DNA of 64,000 bases, from positions 1,054,001 through 1,118,000 of the forward strand of contig NZ_JBEXAC010000002.1 of NCBI RefSeq assembly GCF_040567655.1, written 5' to 3'. Positions 27,038-36,750 of the stretch are shown here, in pieces (position 1 is the first letter of the stretch; every line of letters begins with the position of its first letter). Position numbers and translations under genes: made by a program. Below the pieces are notes generated by a model that saw only the letters and a program-made list of their open reading frames with translations, made no database searches and was not told the DNA's origin. The DNA is from Chitinophaga sp. H8 (lineage in GTDB: Bacteria > Bacteroidota > Bacteroidia > Chitinophagales > Chitinophagaceae).

Positions 27038-27411
27038 GTGTATATAATTTGTCTTTTCAATAGTCCGTTGAAAACAGCCACTGTCGTATGGTTTACGGCT
27101 GTTATTTAATTTTTATATCAAGTGTAACCGCAAGTATGGAAGCTTGCTGGCCTACCTGGTTCCCACAAAATTGCTGTAAATGTAATGCAAACAAAGATAG
27201 AAAGTTTTGTCATTCCCCCTAATTTCATCTGTTATCAAACGGATGGCTTTTAGCGTGTAATAGTGGCGGGTAGTGGTATTATTCCAAAGTGGTATGTTAG
27301 ACGGACTGACAAGTTTTCTTTCTTTTATTGAGATTATTCTAAAATAAGAAGTATAATATTGAATATTACGAAAAGAATGGCCAATATCTTTTAATTTATG
27401 TTCAGATCGGT
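27038..27411. other. Intergenic region between divergent dnaN and aminotransferase genes
   Basis: The 424-bp divergent gap carries promoters for both genes (candidate -7 boxes at 27192-27199 and 27412-27419). It is AT-rich around 27310-27400. No RNA gene, repeat of the AGCT family or open frame of note was seen. Confidence 0.55.
27192..27199 (-). promoter_or_regulatory. Candidate -7 box for dnaN
   Basis: On the minus strand TATCTTTG matches TAnnTTTG. No good -33 TTG was found at 19-21 bp. If used it would give a leader of about 148 nt. Confidence 0.4.
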
Positions 27412-27419
27412 TACTTTTG
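27412..27419 (+). promoter_or_regulatory. Candidate -7 box for the aminotransferase gene
   Basis: TACTTTTG matches TAnnTTTG, 42 bp before the chosen ATG at 27462. A convincing -33 TTG is lacking. Confidence 0.45.
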
Positions 27420-27461
27420 CGGCGCTGAAAAAATTTTATTTCAAACTTAAAATTGCTGGTT

Positions 27462-28721
27462 ATGAAACTGTCTCATTTAGCCGAAACTCTGATTGGATCC
27501 GAAATTATTAAATTGGCCGGTGAGATTAAGGAGAAGCAGGCGAAGGGAGAAAAGATATATAATTTTACGATTGGAGATTTTGATCCAAAGGTATTTCCCA
27601 TTCCGGTTGAATTTGAACAGGAAATCATAACTGCCTATAAGGAGCATTATACCAATTATCCCCCTGCGGATGGTATTGCCGAATTAAGAAAAGCAGTAGG
27701 TGATTTTATCGATGAGCGCGAAGGGCTGGCTTATGATCCTGCCAAGGAAATTGTGATTTCCTGCGGTGGCCGTCCTATCATCTACGCTACCTACAGAACG
27801 ATTGTAGACAGGGGGGAAAAGATTGTATATGCAACCCCTTCCTGGAACAATAACCACTACACCCACTTCCTCGAAGCAGAGCACGTAGTGCTGGAAACCA
27901 CTCCGGAAAATGACTTTATGCCTACCGCTGCAGAGCTGAAGCCTTTATTGAAAGGTGCTACCCTGCTGGCATTATGTTCTCCGCAGAACCCTACCGGTAC
28001 CGCCTTCGGCAAGCAACAGCTGGAAGAAATATGCGACCTGGTACTGGCAGAGAATAAAAGCCGTGGCGAAGGTGAAAAGCCTTTATACGTTATGTTTGAC
28101 CAGATGTATTGGGTACTTACTTTTGGCCAGACACACCACTACAACCCGGTGTCACTCCGTCCGGAAATGAAGAACTATACTATTTTTATCGATGGTATGA
28201 GTAAGGCATTTGCTGCTACCGGCGTAAGAGTAGGCTGGGCTTTAGGACCTGCACACGTGATCGGTAAAATGAAATCCATTCTTTCTCACGTAGGTGCCTG
28301 GAGCCCTATGGCAGAGCAGAAAGCGGCCGCCCGCTACCTGGTGCAGAAAGAAAATGTAGATAAATACCTGGTTCACTTTAAAGGTGAAGTAGAAGAAAGA
28401 CTGCAAAAGATCTATGAAGGTTTTGACCGTCTGAAAGCTGCAGGCCATCAAGTAGAAGCAATTGCCCCACAGGCAGCTATCTACCTGACCATCAAACTGG
28501 ATCTGGCAGGCAAACAAACTGCGGATGGTAAAGTCCTGAACGATCAGGCTGCGGTTACTTCCTACATCCTGGATGAAGCTAAACTGGCAGTAGTGCCTTT
28601 CTATGCTTTTGGTGCGGCTAAAAACTCACCCTGGTACCGCCTTAGCGTAGGTACCTGCGTAAAAGAAGAAATTCCTGCTATGCTGGATAAATTACAGGCA
28701 GCACTGGAAAAACTGAAATAA
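27462..28721 (+). CDS. PLP-dependent class I/II aminotransferase
   Basis: From ATG at 27462 the protein is 419 aa (an ATG 9 bp upstream is possible). It is a fold-type I aminotransferase: IYNFTIGDFDPKVFPIP near the start, YPPADGIAELRKAVGDF, CSPQNPTGTAFG (substrate/PLP contacts), YVMFDQMYW and the PLP-binding lysine in IDGMSKAFAATGVRVGWALG. These features are those of aspartate/tyrosine-type aminotransferases; substrate cannot be assigned. It is a single gene with its own terminator. Confidence 0.93.
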   Translation: MKLSHLAETLIGSEIIKLAGEIKEKQAKGEKIYNFTIGDFDPKVFPIPVEFEQEIITAYKEHYTNYPPADGIAELRKAVGDFIDEREGLAYDPAKEIVISCGGRPIIYATYRTIVDRGEKIVYATPSWNNNHYTHFLEAEHVVLETTPENDFMPTAAELKPLLKGATLLALCSPQNPTGTAFGKQQLEEICDLVLAENKSRGEGEKPLYVMFDQMYWVLTFGQTHHYNPVSLRPEMKNYTIFIDGMSKAFAATGVRVGWALGPAHVIGKMKSILSHVGAWSPMAEQKAAARYLVQKENVDKYLVHFKGEVEERLQKIYEGFDRLKAAGHQVEAIAPQAAIYLTIKLDLAGKQTADGKVLNDQAAVTSYILDEAKLAVVPFYAFGAAKNSPWYRLSVGTCVKEEIPAMLDKLQAALEKLK

Positions 28722-28756
28722 TACACCTGTTTTTAACAGTTGCATAATAAATTACA

Positions 28757-28796
28757 CCCCGGACGGCAGTTATATCTGTCATCCGGGGATTTTTTT
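28757..28796 (+). terminator. Rho-independent terminator after the aminotransferase gene
   Basis: CCCCGGA (28757-28763) pairs with TCCGGGG (28782-28788), followed by ATTTTTTT. It is a textbook stem and T-run 35 bp after the stop codon. Confidence 0.85.
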
Positions 28797-28886
28797 AGCT
28801 TTTAGCAGTTAGCTATCAGCTTTTAGCTGAATGCAGCGGGAAAGAGCTGTTAGCTTTTAGCCTTTAGCTTTTAGCTGAATGCAGCG
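28797..28886. repeat. AGCT-rich heptamer-phased repeat
   Basis: AGCTTTT, AGCAGTT, AGCTATC, AGCTTTT and AGCTGAA words follow at 7-bp spacing, with AGCTGAATGCAGCGG occurring twice. It starts immediately at the T-run of the aminotransferase terminator. This and the 11-bp array fill most of the 531-bp gap before the TetR genes. Confidence 0.8.
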
Positions 28887-28979
28887 GAAGGTTCAATGAT
28901 AGTTATATGCTAATGATCTGTTGCCTGTGTGGTAATTTTGCCCCACAGGATGTTTTTGTTATACCCATTTCATAGCCTT

Positions 28980-29046
28980 TTATGCTCTATTCATACTCTA
29001 TCTATGCTTTAACTATGCTTTAACCATGCTTTAACTATGCTTCAAG
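28980..29046. repeat. 11-bp tandem array (CYATGCTTTAA)
   Basis: Four consecutive 11-mers at 29002-29012, 29013-29023, 29024-29034 and 29035-29045 read CTATGCTTTAA, CTATGCTTTAA, CCATGCTTTAA and CTATGCTTCAA; two more degenerate copies precede them. The same words make up the 77-bp repeats at 7292-7446. Confidence 0.85.
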
Positions 29047-29138
29047 GTAGGCGTAGCCCACTTCCTCCTCCTTTCCTGGTAATTCCTGCTGTTCAGTATT
29101 TATTTGTTTCATTTTCAATGTATTAGATATAGATTCTG

Positions 29139-29250
29139 ACTTTCTGACTTTTGTCATCGAAAAGTTAAATAACTGTTAAATGGTCAACTAGTGTTACTAA
29201 TTCAATAAAACGTTGTACTTTTGACTTATAAACTTAAAAAGTCAGAAAGT
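29139..29250. promoter_or_regulatory. 14-bp inverted repeat bracketing the tetR promoter
   Basis: ACTTTCTGACTTTT (29139-29152) and AAAAGTCAGAAAGT (29237-29250) are perfect inverse complements 84 bp apart. The right copy touches the TetR start codon at 29253. The left copy also shows a direct repeat TCTGACTT/TCTGACTT, and a smaller TGACTT/AAGTCA palindrome lies at 29222-29243. They are likely operators for one of the two TetR proteins encoded next (inference). Confidence 0.6.
29216..29223 (+). promoter_or_regulatory. -7 box of the tetR-tetR-efflux unit
   Basis: TACTTTTG matches TAnnTTTG and lies 30 bp before the first TetR start, between the two copies of the 14-bp inverted repeat. Confidence 0.55.
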
Positions 29251-29252
29251 TA

Positions 29253-29861
29253 ATGCAAACAGAGACCAAAGATGGAATGAGGGAAAAGATCCTGGAGGCG
29301 GCTCTGAAGCGTTTTACTCATTACGGCGCTTCTAAAACCACCATGAACGAGATTGCAGATGATCTGCACTGTTCAAAGGCATCTTTATATTATTATTTCC
29401 CGGATAAAAATGCCATGCACTTTGCCGTGTTGCAAAAGATAGGTGAAGTGTATTTCCAGGAAATGGAAAAAGAAACCAGGCAGATCACAACAGCTGCCGA
29501 GGCATTGATGAATATTATTGCCATCCGCCAGAATTTTGTACAGAAATTTTGCAGGCTGGAGTTATTTAAAATATTACAGGACGCTTCCCTGGCTTTCCAT
29601 GATGAGCTGGTAAAAGCCAAAGAAAGGGAAGTAGCCATACATGCTGCTATTATAAATGCAGGGATTGAGCGTGGAGAATTTCATGTAGCAGACCCCAATG
29701 AAACAGCGAGGTTATTAGCAGAGGCATTGATGGGATTACGGTATTCCGTACTGGACCATGTGCGTTCCGATTCCAGTTTTACAGATGAGGAGTTTGAGCT
29801 GGTTATTAAAAAGCAGCAGTTGCTAGCCACCATTTTTATTAAAGGATTAAAACAACCATAA
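29253..29861 (+). CDS. TetR/AcrR-family regulator (first of a pair)
   Basis: The 202-aa regulator has the N-terminal TetR helix-turn-helix: REKILEAALKRFTHYGASKT, then MNEIADDLHCSKASLYYYFP (about residues 34-53). The C-terminal half is the ligand and dimer domain. It is followed 7 bp later by a second TetR gene and then by a TolC/adaptor/RND efflux set, so it probably represses the efflux genes or itself. Confidence 0.92.
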   Translation: MQTETKDGMREKILEAALKRFTHYGASKTTMNEIADDLHCSKASLYYYFPDKNAMHFAVLQKIGEVYFQEMEKETRQITTAAEALMNIIAIRQNFVQKFCRLELFKILQDASLAFHDELVKAKEREVAIHAAIINAGIERGEFHVADPNETARLLAEALMGLRYSVLDHVRSDSSFTDEEFELVIKKQQLLATIFIKGLKQP

Positions 29862-29868
29862 CTATATC

Positions 29869-30483
29869 ATGGAAGTGAAGGAAAGAATATTAGACGCCGC
29901 ATTAAAAATGTTCCGTACGTACGGGATGAAAAGTGTGACGATGTTTGATATTGCCCGCGACTGTGGTATCTCCAAAAAAACGGTATACGAGCATTTTACC
30001 GATAAGCAGGGATTAGTGAAAGAGAGTATGCAGTTTATGCTGGATGAGCAACTGGAAACCTACCGCGTTTGCCAGGAGTCTGCACAAAATGCGATTGAAG
30101 AATTAATAAATGGATTGAAGAGTATAGAGTGGCTGGCTAAAACAGTGAATCCGGTGATGCTGTATGAAGTAGAGAAGTATCACCCCGAAACCTGGAAAGC
30201 CGTGCAGGAGTTTAAGCAGGATGGCGTATTAAGAAACATTAAAGAGAATCTGAAAAGGGGCATTGCGGAAGGCCTATACCGCAACGACCTGAAAATAGAT
30301 ATTGTGGCACGGATGCGGCAATTGCAGCTGGAATCAGCTTTTGATCCGGCACAGTACCCGGCCGATCAGTTTAATCTGCATGAAGTAATGTACCAGGTAT
30401 CTGCACATTACATCCTGGGGATTGCCACCTTAAAAGGGCATAAACTGGTGAACCAATATCTGCAGATTAACGAAACGGATTAA
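29869..30483 (+). CDS. TetR/AcrR-family regulator (second of a pair)
   Basis: The 204-aa regulator has VKERILDAALKMFRTYGMKS and MFDIARDCGISKKTVYEHFT (about residues 24-43) as its DNA-binding domain. The C-terminal domain is unrelated in detail to that of the first TetR, so the two are not a recent tandem duplication. It lies 149 bp before the tolC-like gene. Confidence 0.92.
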   Translation: MEVKERILDAALKMFRTYGMKSVTMFDIARDCGISKKTVYEHFTDKQGLVKESMQFMLDEQLETYRVCQESAQNAIEELINGLKSIEWLAKTVNPVMLYEVEKYHPETWKAVQEFKQDGVLRNIKENLKRGIAEGLYRNDLKIDIVARMRQLQLESAFDPAQYPADQFNLHEVMYQVSAHYILGIATLKGHKLVNQYLQINETD

Positions 30484-30631
30484 CGAAGCATACACACACA
30501 CATTTTATAACTATCTCCTTGGGCCGGCAGCCATAACAGGTATGCCGCCTGGCGGATGCCTTGTCTGAAACGTACGGCAGTCATGGCAAAAGATAGCTGT
30601 AAACACACACAAAAACTGAAGTTATAAAAAG

Positions 30632-31993
30632 ATGAAAAGGTTAAAATTATCACTTATACTGCTATTAGGCGTAGGCGTGTTAAATGGGTATGCACAAACG
30701 GAGCTTACACTACAGCAGGCCCTGCAATATGCACTGTCAAATAATCAGCAGCTGTCCCGCACCAGGATGGAAGAAGACATGGGGCGTCTGAAAACCAGCG
30801 AAATCAGGGCACAGGCTTTACCGCAGATCAATGGTAACGCCAAGTATACCAACAACATCAAGAATGCCGTGATCCCCGTACCCGGCGAAATGGTAGGCAA
30901 ACCAGCAGGTACTACTGAATTGTTGCCCATGGGATTGCAACACAACGTAACTGCGGGCGCTGATCTGAGTCAACAGATCTTCAACCAATCCGTATTTACA
31001 GGACTGAAAGCAGCAAAGTCGGGCGAAGAATATTACAAAATGCAAACGGCACTTTCTGAAGAAACGGTGATCTACAACGTCACACAACTGTATTACCAGA
31101 CACTCGTTACCCGCGAAAAAATGAATGTGCTGGATGCTAATATTGACAAGATCTCCAAGCTACTCGAAACGACCGCTTCCCAGGTTAAGAACGGCCTTGC
31201 CAAGAAAATTGATGAGGACCGTATGAAGGTAAACCTGACCAACTATAAAACGCAACGTACCCAATTGATGAATCAATTGCAGGTACAGGCTAACCAGCTG
31301 AAACAAAGCATGGGCATGGCTATAGAAACAGAGATATCATTACCCAGAACTTCTTTTGCAGAGATTGAAAAGAAAACAGCTACTGCTGTAGACTTTGGTG
31401 GGTTGAATCTGGACAACAGAACAGAGTATAAATTATTAAAGAAACAGGAAGAGCTGCAGGGTATGCAAAAGAAAGCATATATCGCAGAGTACTACCCTTC
31501 CCTTTCTGCTTTTGCCAACTACTCTTACAATGGATTAAGTAATAAGTTCGATTTCTTAAAATCCGGCGCTAACTCCACTGCCAATATGTATAGTATGGCG
31601 GCAGTAGGGGTAACCCTGAAGATCCCCATCTTTGATGGTTTTGCCCGCCGCTCCAAAGTAAGTCAGGCTAATGTTACACTGCGCCAGCTGAACAAACAGA
31701 TCGAAGAAACTTCCCTGGCCCTGAACACCGCTTACGCCAATGCCAAGCTCCAGGTACAGAACAACCTGACCACTATACGGGCACAGCAGGAAAACGTAGA
31801 CCTGGCCAATGAGGTATACAGCTCTACCCAAAATAATTACAACCTGGGTTTAGCTAATCTGACCGACCTGCTGGATGCTGAAACATCACTTACAGCTGCA
31901 CAGAATAATTACAATGAGGCCCTGCTGCAATACAAGCTGGCCGAGCTGGACATTATCAAATCCAATGGTGGTCTTAAAACCCTTTTAAACTAA
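30632..31993 (+). CDS. TolC-family outer-membrane efflux protein
   Basis: The 453-aa protein has a signal peptide (about 1-21, ending NGYAQ) and two internally repeated TolC-type halves: LTLQQALQYALSNNQQLSR, long helical coiled-coil stretches with Gln/Asn-rich periodicity, and GLANLTDLLDAETSLTAAQN near the end. It would form the trimeric outer-membrane duct of the pump encoded just downstream. The order TolC-adaptor-RND is the usual one in Bacteroidota. Confidence 0.94.
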   Translation: MKRLKLSLILLLGVGVLNGYAQTELTLQQALQYALSNNQQLSRTRMEEDMGRLKTSEIRAQALPQINGNAKYTNNIKNAVIPVPGEMVGKPAGTTELLPMGLQHNVTAGADLSQQIFNQSVFTGLKAAKSGEEYYKMQTALSEETVIYNVTQLYYQTLVTREKMNVLDANIDKISKLLETTASQVKNGLAKKIDEDRMKVNLTNYKTQRTQLMNQLQVQANQLKQSMGMAIETEISLPRTSFAEIEKKTATAVDFGGLNLDNRTEYKLLKKQEELQGMQKKAYIAEYYPSLSAFANYSYNGLSNKFDFLKSGANSTANMYSMAAVGVTLKIPIFDGFARRSKVSQANVTLRQLNKQIEETSLALNTAYANAKLQVQNNLTTIRAQQENVDLANEVYSSTQNNYNLGLANLTDLLDAETSLTAAQNNYNEALLQYKLAELDIIKSNGGLKTLLN

Positions 31994-32076
31994 TTATAAA
32001 CGAAAACACAGCATACCCGCTGCTGTTCCAGGTAAACGGGTAAGCGAAAGCAATAAAACACACAAACTATTTTCAA

Positions 32077-33153
32077 ATGAAGAAAATTATTATCTGGAGT
32101 GCTGTAACGATAGGTGCCTTGGTATTGATCATGTGGAAGCTGAACGCGAATAAAAAAGCTAACGAAGCAAAAACAGAATTTGTAAAACAAAGTAATAGCG
32201 GGGATGTACCCGTGCTGGTAAGCAAAGTATCTAAGGTGGATTACTCACAGGGCTTTATGGCCAACGGTAATTTTGAACCTATCCGCGAGCTGACCTATAT
32301 GGCAGAAGTATCCGGCCGTATTACCAAACTGCTGGTAGATGAAGGCAGTTATGTAAAACAAGGCCAGGTGATTGCGCTGATAGATGGCGAAATCCTGGGT
32401 ACTGATCTGGAATCTGCTAAGGTAAACCTGGAGCAGCTGAAAGTAGATAAGGAAAGATATGAGAGTGCCTTTAAAACCGGTGGGGTTACCCAGAAACAGG
32501 TGGATGATGCCCGTTTGCAATACGACCTGGCTGCTACCAGATACAATGCTGCGAGCCGCCGTATCCGTGATACAAATGTAAAAGCGCCTATCCAGGGTAC
32601 TATCAATAAAAAATATGTAGAACAAGGAGCATACCTGTCGTTAGGTACCAAGATGTTTGACATCGTAGACGTAGCCCGTCTGAAACTGGAGGTAACTGTT
32701 CCGGAAGCACAGGTGATTCACCTGAGCAAAGGCGATAAAGTGAAAGTAACTTCCAATGTATTCCCGGAAGCAAGTTATGAAGGCCGCATCACTTTTATTG
32801 CTGCCAAAGGTGATAACACCCTTAACTACCCCGTACAGATGGAAGTCACCAATATAGACAGTAAATCACTGAAAGCAGGCATGTATGGCACTGCCCACTT
32901 CGATATTCCTAATGTGGCACCGGCTATCATTATACCACGTACCGCTTTTGTGGGTGGTGTAAACAGTAACCAGGTGTATGTGATGGACAACAATACCGCC
33001 AAATTACGGAAGGTAATTGCCGGCCGTATTATGGGCGACCAGGTAGAAATACGGGAAGGATTGAACGAAGGTGATGTAGTCATCACCAGCGGCCAGATCA
33101 ACCTGGTAGATGGAACCAAAGTGGTAGTGCAGCAGGATGTTGCCACCAAATAA
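32077..33153 (+). CDS. Efflux RND transporter periplasmic adaptor subunit
   Basis: The 358-aa membrane-fusion protein has an N-terminal hydrophobic anchor (about 4-23) without a lipobox Cys. It then has a barrel-sandwich region (SGRITKLLVDEGSYVKQGQV at about 72-91), a coiled-coil hairpin (about 105-165), the second half of the lipoyl-like fold (VKAPIQGTINKKYVEQGAYL) and C-terminal beta domains. It would link the RND pump to the TolC-like duct. Confidence 0.94.
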   Translation: MKKIIIWSAVTIGALVLIMWKLNANKKANEAKTEFVKQSNSGDVPVLVSKVSKVDYSQGFMANGNFEPIRELTYMAEVSGRITKLLVDEGSYVKQGQVIALIDGEILGTDLESAKVNLEQLKVDKERYESAFKTGGVTQKQVDDARLQYDLAATRYNAASRRIRDTNVKAPIQGTINKKYVEQGAYLSLGTKMFDIVDVARLKLEVTVPEAQVIHLSKGDKVKVTSNVFPEASYEGRITFIAAKGDNTLNYPVQMEVTNIDSKSLKAGMYGTAHFDIPNVAPAIIIPRTAFVGGVNSNQVYVMDNNTAKLRKVIAGRIMGDQVEIREGLNEGDVVITSGQINLVDGTKVVVQQDVATK

Positions 33154-33340
33154 AGCGTACGCGAAAATATTGCTGCAGCTGGATACCGGAAGCTGAAAGG
33201 TATTCAGATACAATGGACAGGTTTAAGGTTTCCGATAAATTCAGGTATTAACAAGGAAGGATGAATTATATACCGAACAGCTAATCTGGTATCCGGCTAA
33301 ACAGCATACAGCATCTGGTGACACAACAAATTATTCAAAC

Positions 33341-36300
33341 ATGAAAATTACAGAAGTATCCATAAAGCGGCCTACCATCGTAGTGGTAGTATTTACCATC
33401 CTTACGCTGCTGGGGATCATGAGCTATAAATCACTGAACTATGAGCTGTTGCCCAAGTTCTCTTCTCCGGTAGTAACGATTGCTACCATTTATCCGGGTG
33501 CCTCCCCCAATGAGGTAGAAAGTACCATTACAAAAAAGATAGAGGATGCGATTGCCTCTATGGAAAAGATCAAGAAGATCACTTCCAAATCTTCCGAGAG
33601 TTTATCCATTGTAACCGTAGAGTTAAACAATGATGCGAATGTGGATATTGCGCTGCAGGATGCACAACGTAAGGTGAACGCTATCCTGGCTGATTTGCCG
33701 GGGGATGCCAAACCACCTTCCCTGAACAAGTTTTCAATAGATGACTTGCCGATCATGACCTTGTCTGCCACTGCCAAAATGGACGACAAAGTGTTTTATG
33801 ACCTGGTAGATAAAAAACTGCAGCCTTTATTATCCCGTTTGCCGGGTGTGGCACAGGTAACCCTGATTGGTGGACAGGAGCGTGAAGTAAAGGTGAACAT
33901 TGATCCCAAGAAACTGGAAGCATACAATATGTCCATCCTGCAGGTAAGACAAACCATTACCAATGCAAACATGGACTTCCCTACCGGTAAGGTGAAAACT
34001 GCTGACCAGCAGATCCTGATCCGCCTGGCAGGTAAATATAAGGACGTAGATCAATTACGTAACCTGGTACTGACTACCACTGATAACGGCGCGCAGATCC
34101 GTTTGAAAGATGTGGCAGACGTACAGGATTCACAAAAAGATGCAGAACGTATTGCCCGTGTGGATGGTGTAAGTGCGATAGCTCTGCAGGTGCAGAAACA
34201 AACAGATGCCAATGCTGTACAGGTGAGTGAGGAGATGCAGAAAGCCATTGCGAAGATTGAAAAAGACTATGCTGCCAATGATGTAAAAATCCTGGTGGCC
34301 AATGACTCTTCGGTGTTTACGCTGGAGTCTGCCGATTCGGTAATACATGACCTGATCATTGCGGTAGTGCTGGTGGCATTTGTAATGCTGCTGTTCCTGC
34401 ACAGTATCCGTAACGCGATATTCGTAATGATCTCTATCCCCGCATCACTGATAGCTACCTTCATTGGTATGGAGCTGATGGGCTTCTCGCTCAACCTGAT
34501 GTCTTTGCTGGGGCTGTCACTGGTGGTAGGTATCCTGGTGGATGATGCGATTGTGGTGCTGGAAAATATCTACCGTCACATGGAGATGGGAAAAAACAAA
34601 GTACGTGCGGCATTTGACGGGGTAAAAGAAATAGGCTTTACCGTTACCTCTATTACTCTGGTAATTGTGGTGGTGTTCCTGCCTATCTCGCTGACCAATG
34701 AACTGGTATCAAAGATCCTCCGGGAGTTTTGTGTGGTGGTAATGATTTCCACGATGCTCAGTTTGCTGTCGTCCTTTATGATTGTGCCGCTGCTGTCGTC
34801 CCGTTTCGGAAAGCTGGAACATATCACTGGTAAAAACATCTTTGAGAAGTTTATCCTGTGGTTTGAAAAACAACTGCAACGATTTACAGACTGGATGACC
34901 GGTATCCTGAAATGGGCGCTGGTACACAAAACCATCACTATTATTGGTTCCCTGGTATTGCTGGTGGCTTCCTTTATGCTGATAGGTAAAGGGTATATAG
35001 GTGGAGAGTTTATTCCTAAGGGTGACCGCGGACAGTTTATCGTGATGCTGGAAATGCCTAAAGATGCTTCTGTGGAGCAGTCTAACCAGGCTACCCGTAA
35101 AGCAGAACAATACTTATCCAAGAAACCGGAAGTAACCCGTTTGATCACTACAGTGGGTCAAACCAGTGAAGATGGTTTTGGTAACTCCCAGTCTACCGCT
35201 TATAAATCAGAGATCACCGTAATGCTGGTAGAACCGGAACACCGGGAGCCCTCTGATATATATGGAGCAAGAGTGAAAGCAGAATTAAAAGCGATCCTGC
35301 CTGGTGTGAAAGTGAAAACTACCTCCGTAAGTATCCTGGGTACTGCAGAAAGAGCGCCGATAGAGCTGGTGGTAATGGGGACTGAGCTGGATAGTGTAAT
35401 GGCCTTTGCACAAAAAGCGATGGCCACACTGAAAACAGTGCCCGGTGCGAGTGAGGTAAAACTTTCTGTAGAAGAAGGTAACCCGGAGATCAACGTACAG
35501 GTAGACCGTGATAAGATGTCGGCACTGGGCCTGACACTGGAAACAGTGGGTGGAACTATGCAGACCGCCTTTAGTGGTACTGCGGATGATTCCAAAGTGA
35601 AGTTCCGCCAGGGAGATTATGAATATGATATCAACATCCGCTTTGACGACTTTAACCGTAAGAACCTGCAGGATGTGTCCAACATTACGTTCCTGAACAA
35701 CAAGGGCGCATTGGTACGTCTGTCGCAGTTTGCTACTGTAACAGAAGGTTCCGGGCCAAGCCACCTGGAAAGAAGGGATAAAAATACCTCTGTGTCTGTA
35801 CAGTCGCAGGTAATGGGTCGTCCTTCCGGTACCGTAAACCAGGAGTTTGCAGCTAAGCTGGCAGAATTGCCTAAGCCTGCCGGTATCTCCTACCTGTTTG
35901 GTGGGGATGCAGAAAACCAGGGTGATTCCTTTGGTACGCTGGGAGCAGCATTGCTGATCTCCATTGTAATGGTATACCTGATCATGGTGGCCTTGTATGA
36001 TAACTACATTTACCCGTTTGTGGTATTGTTCTCTATCCCGCTGGCTATCATAGGTGCCTTGCTGGCACTGGCGCTGACCAATAATACGCTGAACATCTTT
36101 ACCATCCTGGGTATGATCATGCTGATCGGGCTGGTAGCGAAGAATGCGATCATCCTGGTAGACTTTACCAATCAGATGAAGGAGCAGGGACAAACAACGA
36201 TGGAAGCATTGATACATGCCAACAATGCCCGTTTACGTCCTATCCTGATGACCACGATTGCGATGGTGATAGGTATGTTGCCTATTGCGTTAGCAACAGG

Positions 36301-36517
36301 TGGGGTGGCCTCTACCAAGAATGGTCTGGCCTGGGTAATCATCGGTGGTTTGATCAGTTCCATGTTCCTGACGCTGATAGTAGTACCAGTGGTATATAAA
36401 ATAGTAGACAGTGTGATGCAGCGTTTTGGTATGAACAAGCCTTCCCAGAAGCGCCTGATCCGTCAGCGGATGGTAGCGCCTTATGAAGAAGTGCTGAGCC
36501 ATGCGCACATGAACTAA
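33341..36517 (+). CDS. Efflux RND transporter permease (HAE1 type)
   Basis: The 1058-aa inner-membrane pump has the RND layout: a first helix at MKITEVSIKRPTIVVVVFTI, a large periplasmic loop, six helices, a second loop and six more helices. The proton-relay region is VVGILVDDAIVVLENIYRHM (about residues 388-407) with two aspartates, and its counterpart in the second half is MIGLVAKNAIILVDF. The length and motifs fit the hydrophobe/amphiphile efflux group, like AcrB. Substrate unknown. A 187-bp gap separates it from the adaptor. Confidence 0.95.
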   Translation: MKITEVSIKRPTIVVVVFTILTLLGIMSYKSLNYELLPKFSSPVVTIATIYPGASPNEVESTITKKIEDAIASMEKIKKITSKSSESLSIVTVELNNDANVDIALQDAQRKVNAILADLPGDAKPPSLNKFSIDDLPIMTLSATAKMDDKVFYDLVDKKLQPLLSRLPGVAQVTLIGGQEREVKVNIDPKKLEAYNMSILQVRQTITNANMDFPTGKVKTADQQILIRLAGKYKDVDQLRNLVLTTTDNGAQIRLKDVADVQDSQKDAERIARVDGVSAIALQVQKQTDANAVQVSEEMQKAIAKIEKDYAANDVKILVANDSSVFTLESADSVIHDLIIAVVLVAFVMLLFLHSIRNAIFVMISIPASLIATFIGMELMGFSLNLMSLLGLSLVVGILVDDAIVVLENIYRHMEMGKNKVRAAFDGVKEIGFTVTSITLVIVVVFLPISLTNELVSKILREFCVVVMISTMLSLLSSFMIVPLLSSRFGKLEHITGKNIFEKFILWFEKQLQRFTDWMTGILKWALVHKTITIIGSLVLLVASFMLIGKGYIGGEFIPKGDRGQFIVMLEMPKDASVEQSNQATRKAEQYLSKKPEVTRLITTVGQTSEDGFGNSQSTAYKSEITVMLVEPEHREPSDIYGARVKAELKAILPGVKVKTTSVSILGTAERAPIELVVMGTELDSVMAFAQKAMATLKTVPGASEVKLSVEEGNPEINVQVDRDKMSALGLTLETVGGTMQTAFSGTADDSKVKFRQGDYEYDINIRFDDFNRKNLQDVSNITFLNNKGALVRLSQFATVTEGSGPSHLERRDKNTSVSVQSQVMGRPSGTVNQEFAAKLAELPKPAGISYLFGGDAENQGDSFGTLGAALLISIVMVYLIMVALYDNYIYPFVVLFSIPLAIIGALLALALTNNTLNIFTILGMIMLIGLVAKNAIILVDFTNQMKEQGQTTMEALIHANNARLRPILMTTIAMVIGMLPIALATGGVASTKNGLAWVIIGGLISSMFLTLIVVPVVYKIVDSVMQRFGMNKPSQKRLIRQRMVAPYEEVLSHAHMN

Positions 36518-36570
36518 CATATTTGAAGATATTGTTACTGACAGTGTAACAGTTGTAGGTTTAGGTAAAT

Positions 36571-36599
36571 AGCCGGAATAATCTTATTCCGGCTTTTTT
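36571..36599 (+). terminator. Rho-independent terminator after the RND efflux operon
   Basis: AGCCGGAATA (36571-36580) and TATTCCGGCT (36585-36594) form a perfect stem with a 4-nt loop, followed by TTTTTT. It lies 53 bp after the RND stop. Confidence 0.9.
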
Positions 36600-36750
36600 A
36601 TGCCTATGCGGGAGAGGCGGTTCTGTAATGCCACCGCAGGCGGTATCAAACACCTGGAGATCAGTCAATAAGGCTTGTCCGGGCACCTTCCGGGAGAGGG
36701 CGTACGGCCCCTCAAAAAACAGTATATTTATAGAGCCAATATTTTCAGAG

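Noticed and set aside
29253..30483. The two TetR genes as a recent tandem duplication
   Set aside because: Beyond the shared DNA-binding fold the ligand domains are clearly different.
35285..36217. Long antisense open frame (310 codons) within the RND permease gene
   Set aside because: It lies wholly opposite a well-supported transporter, has no domain, and its composition (rich in Gln, His, Tyr) is that of a shadow frame.
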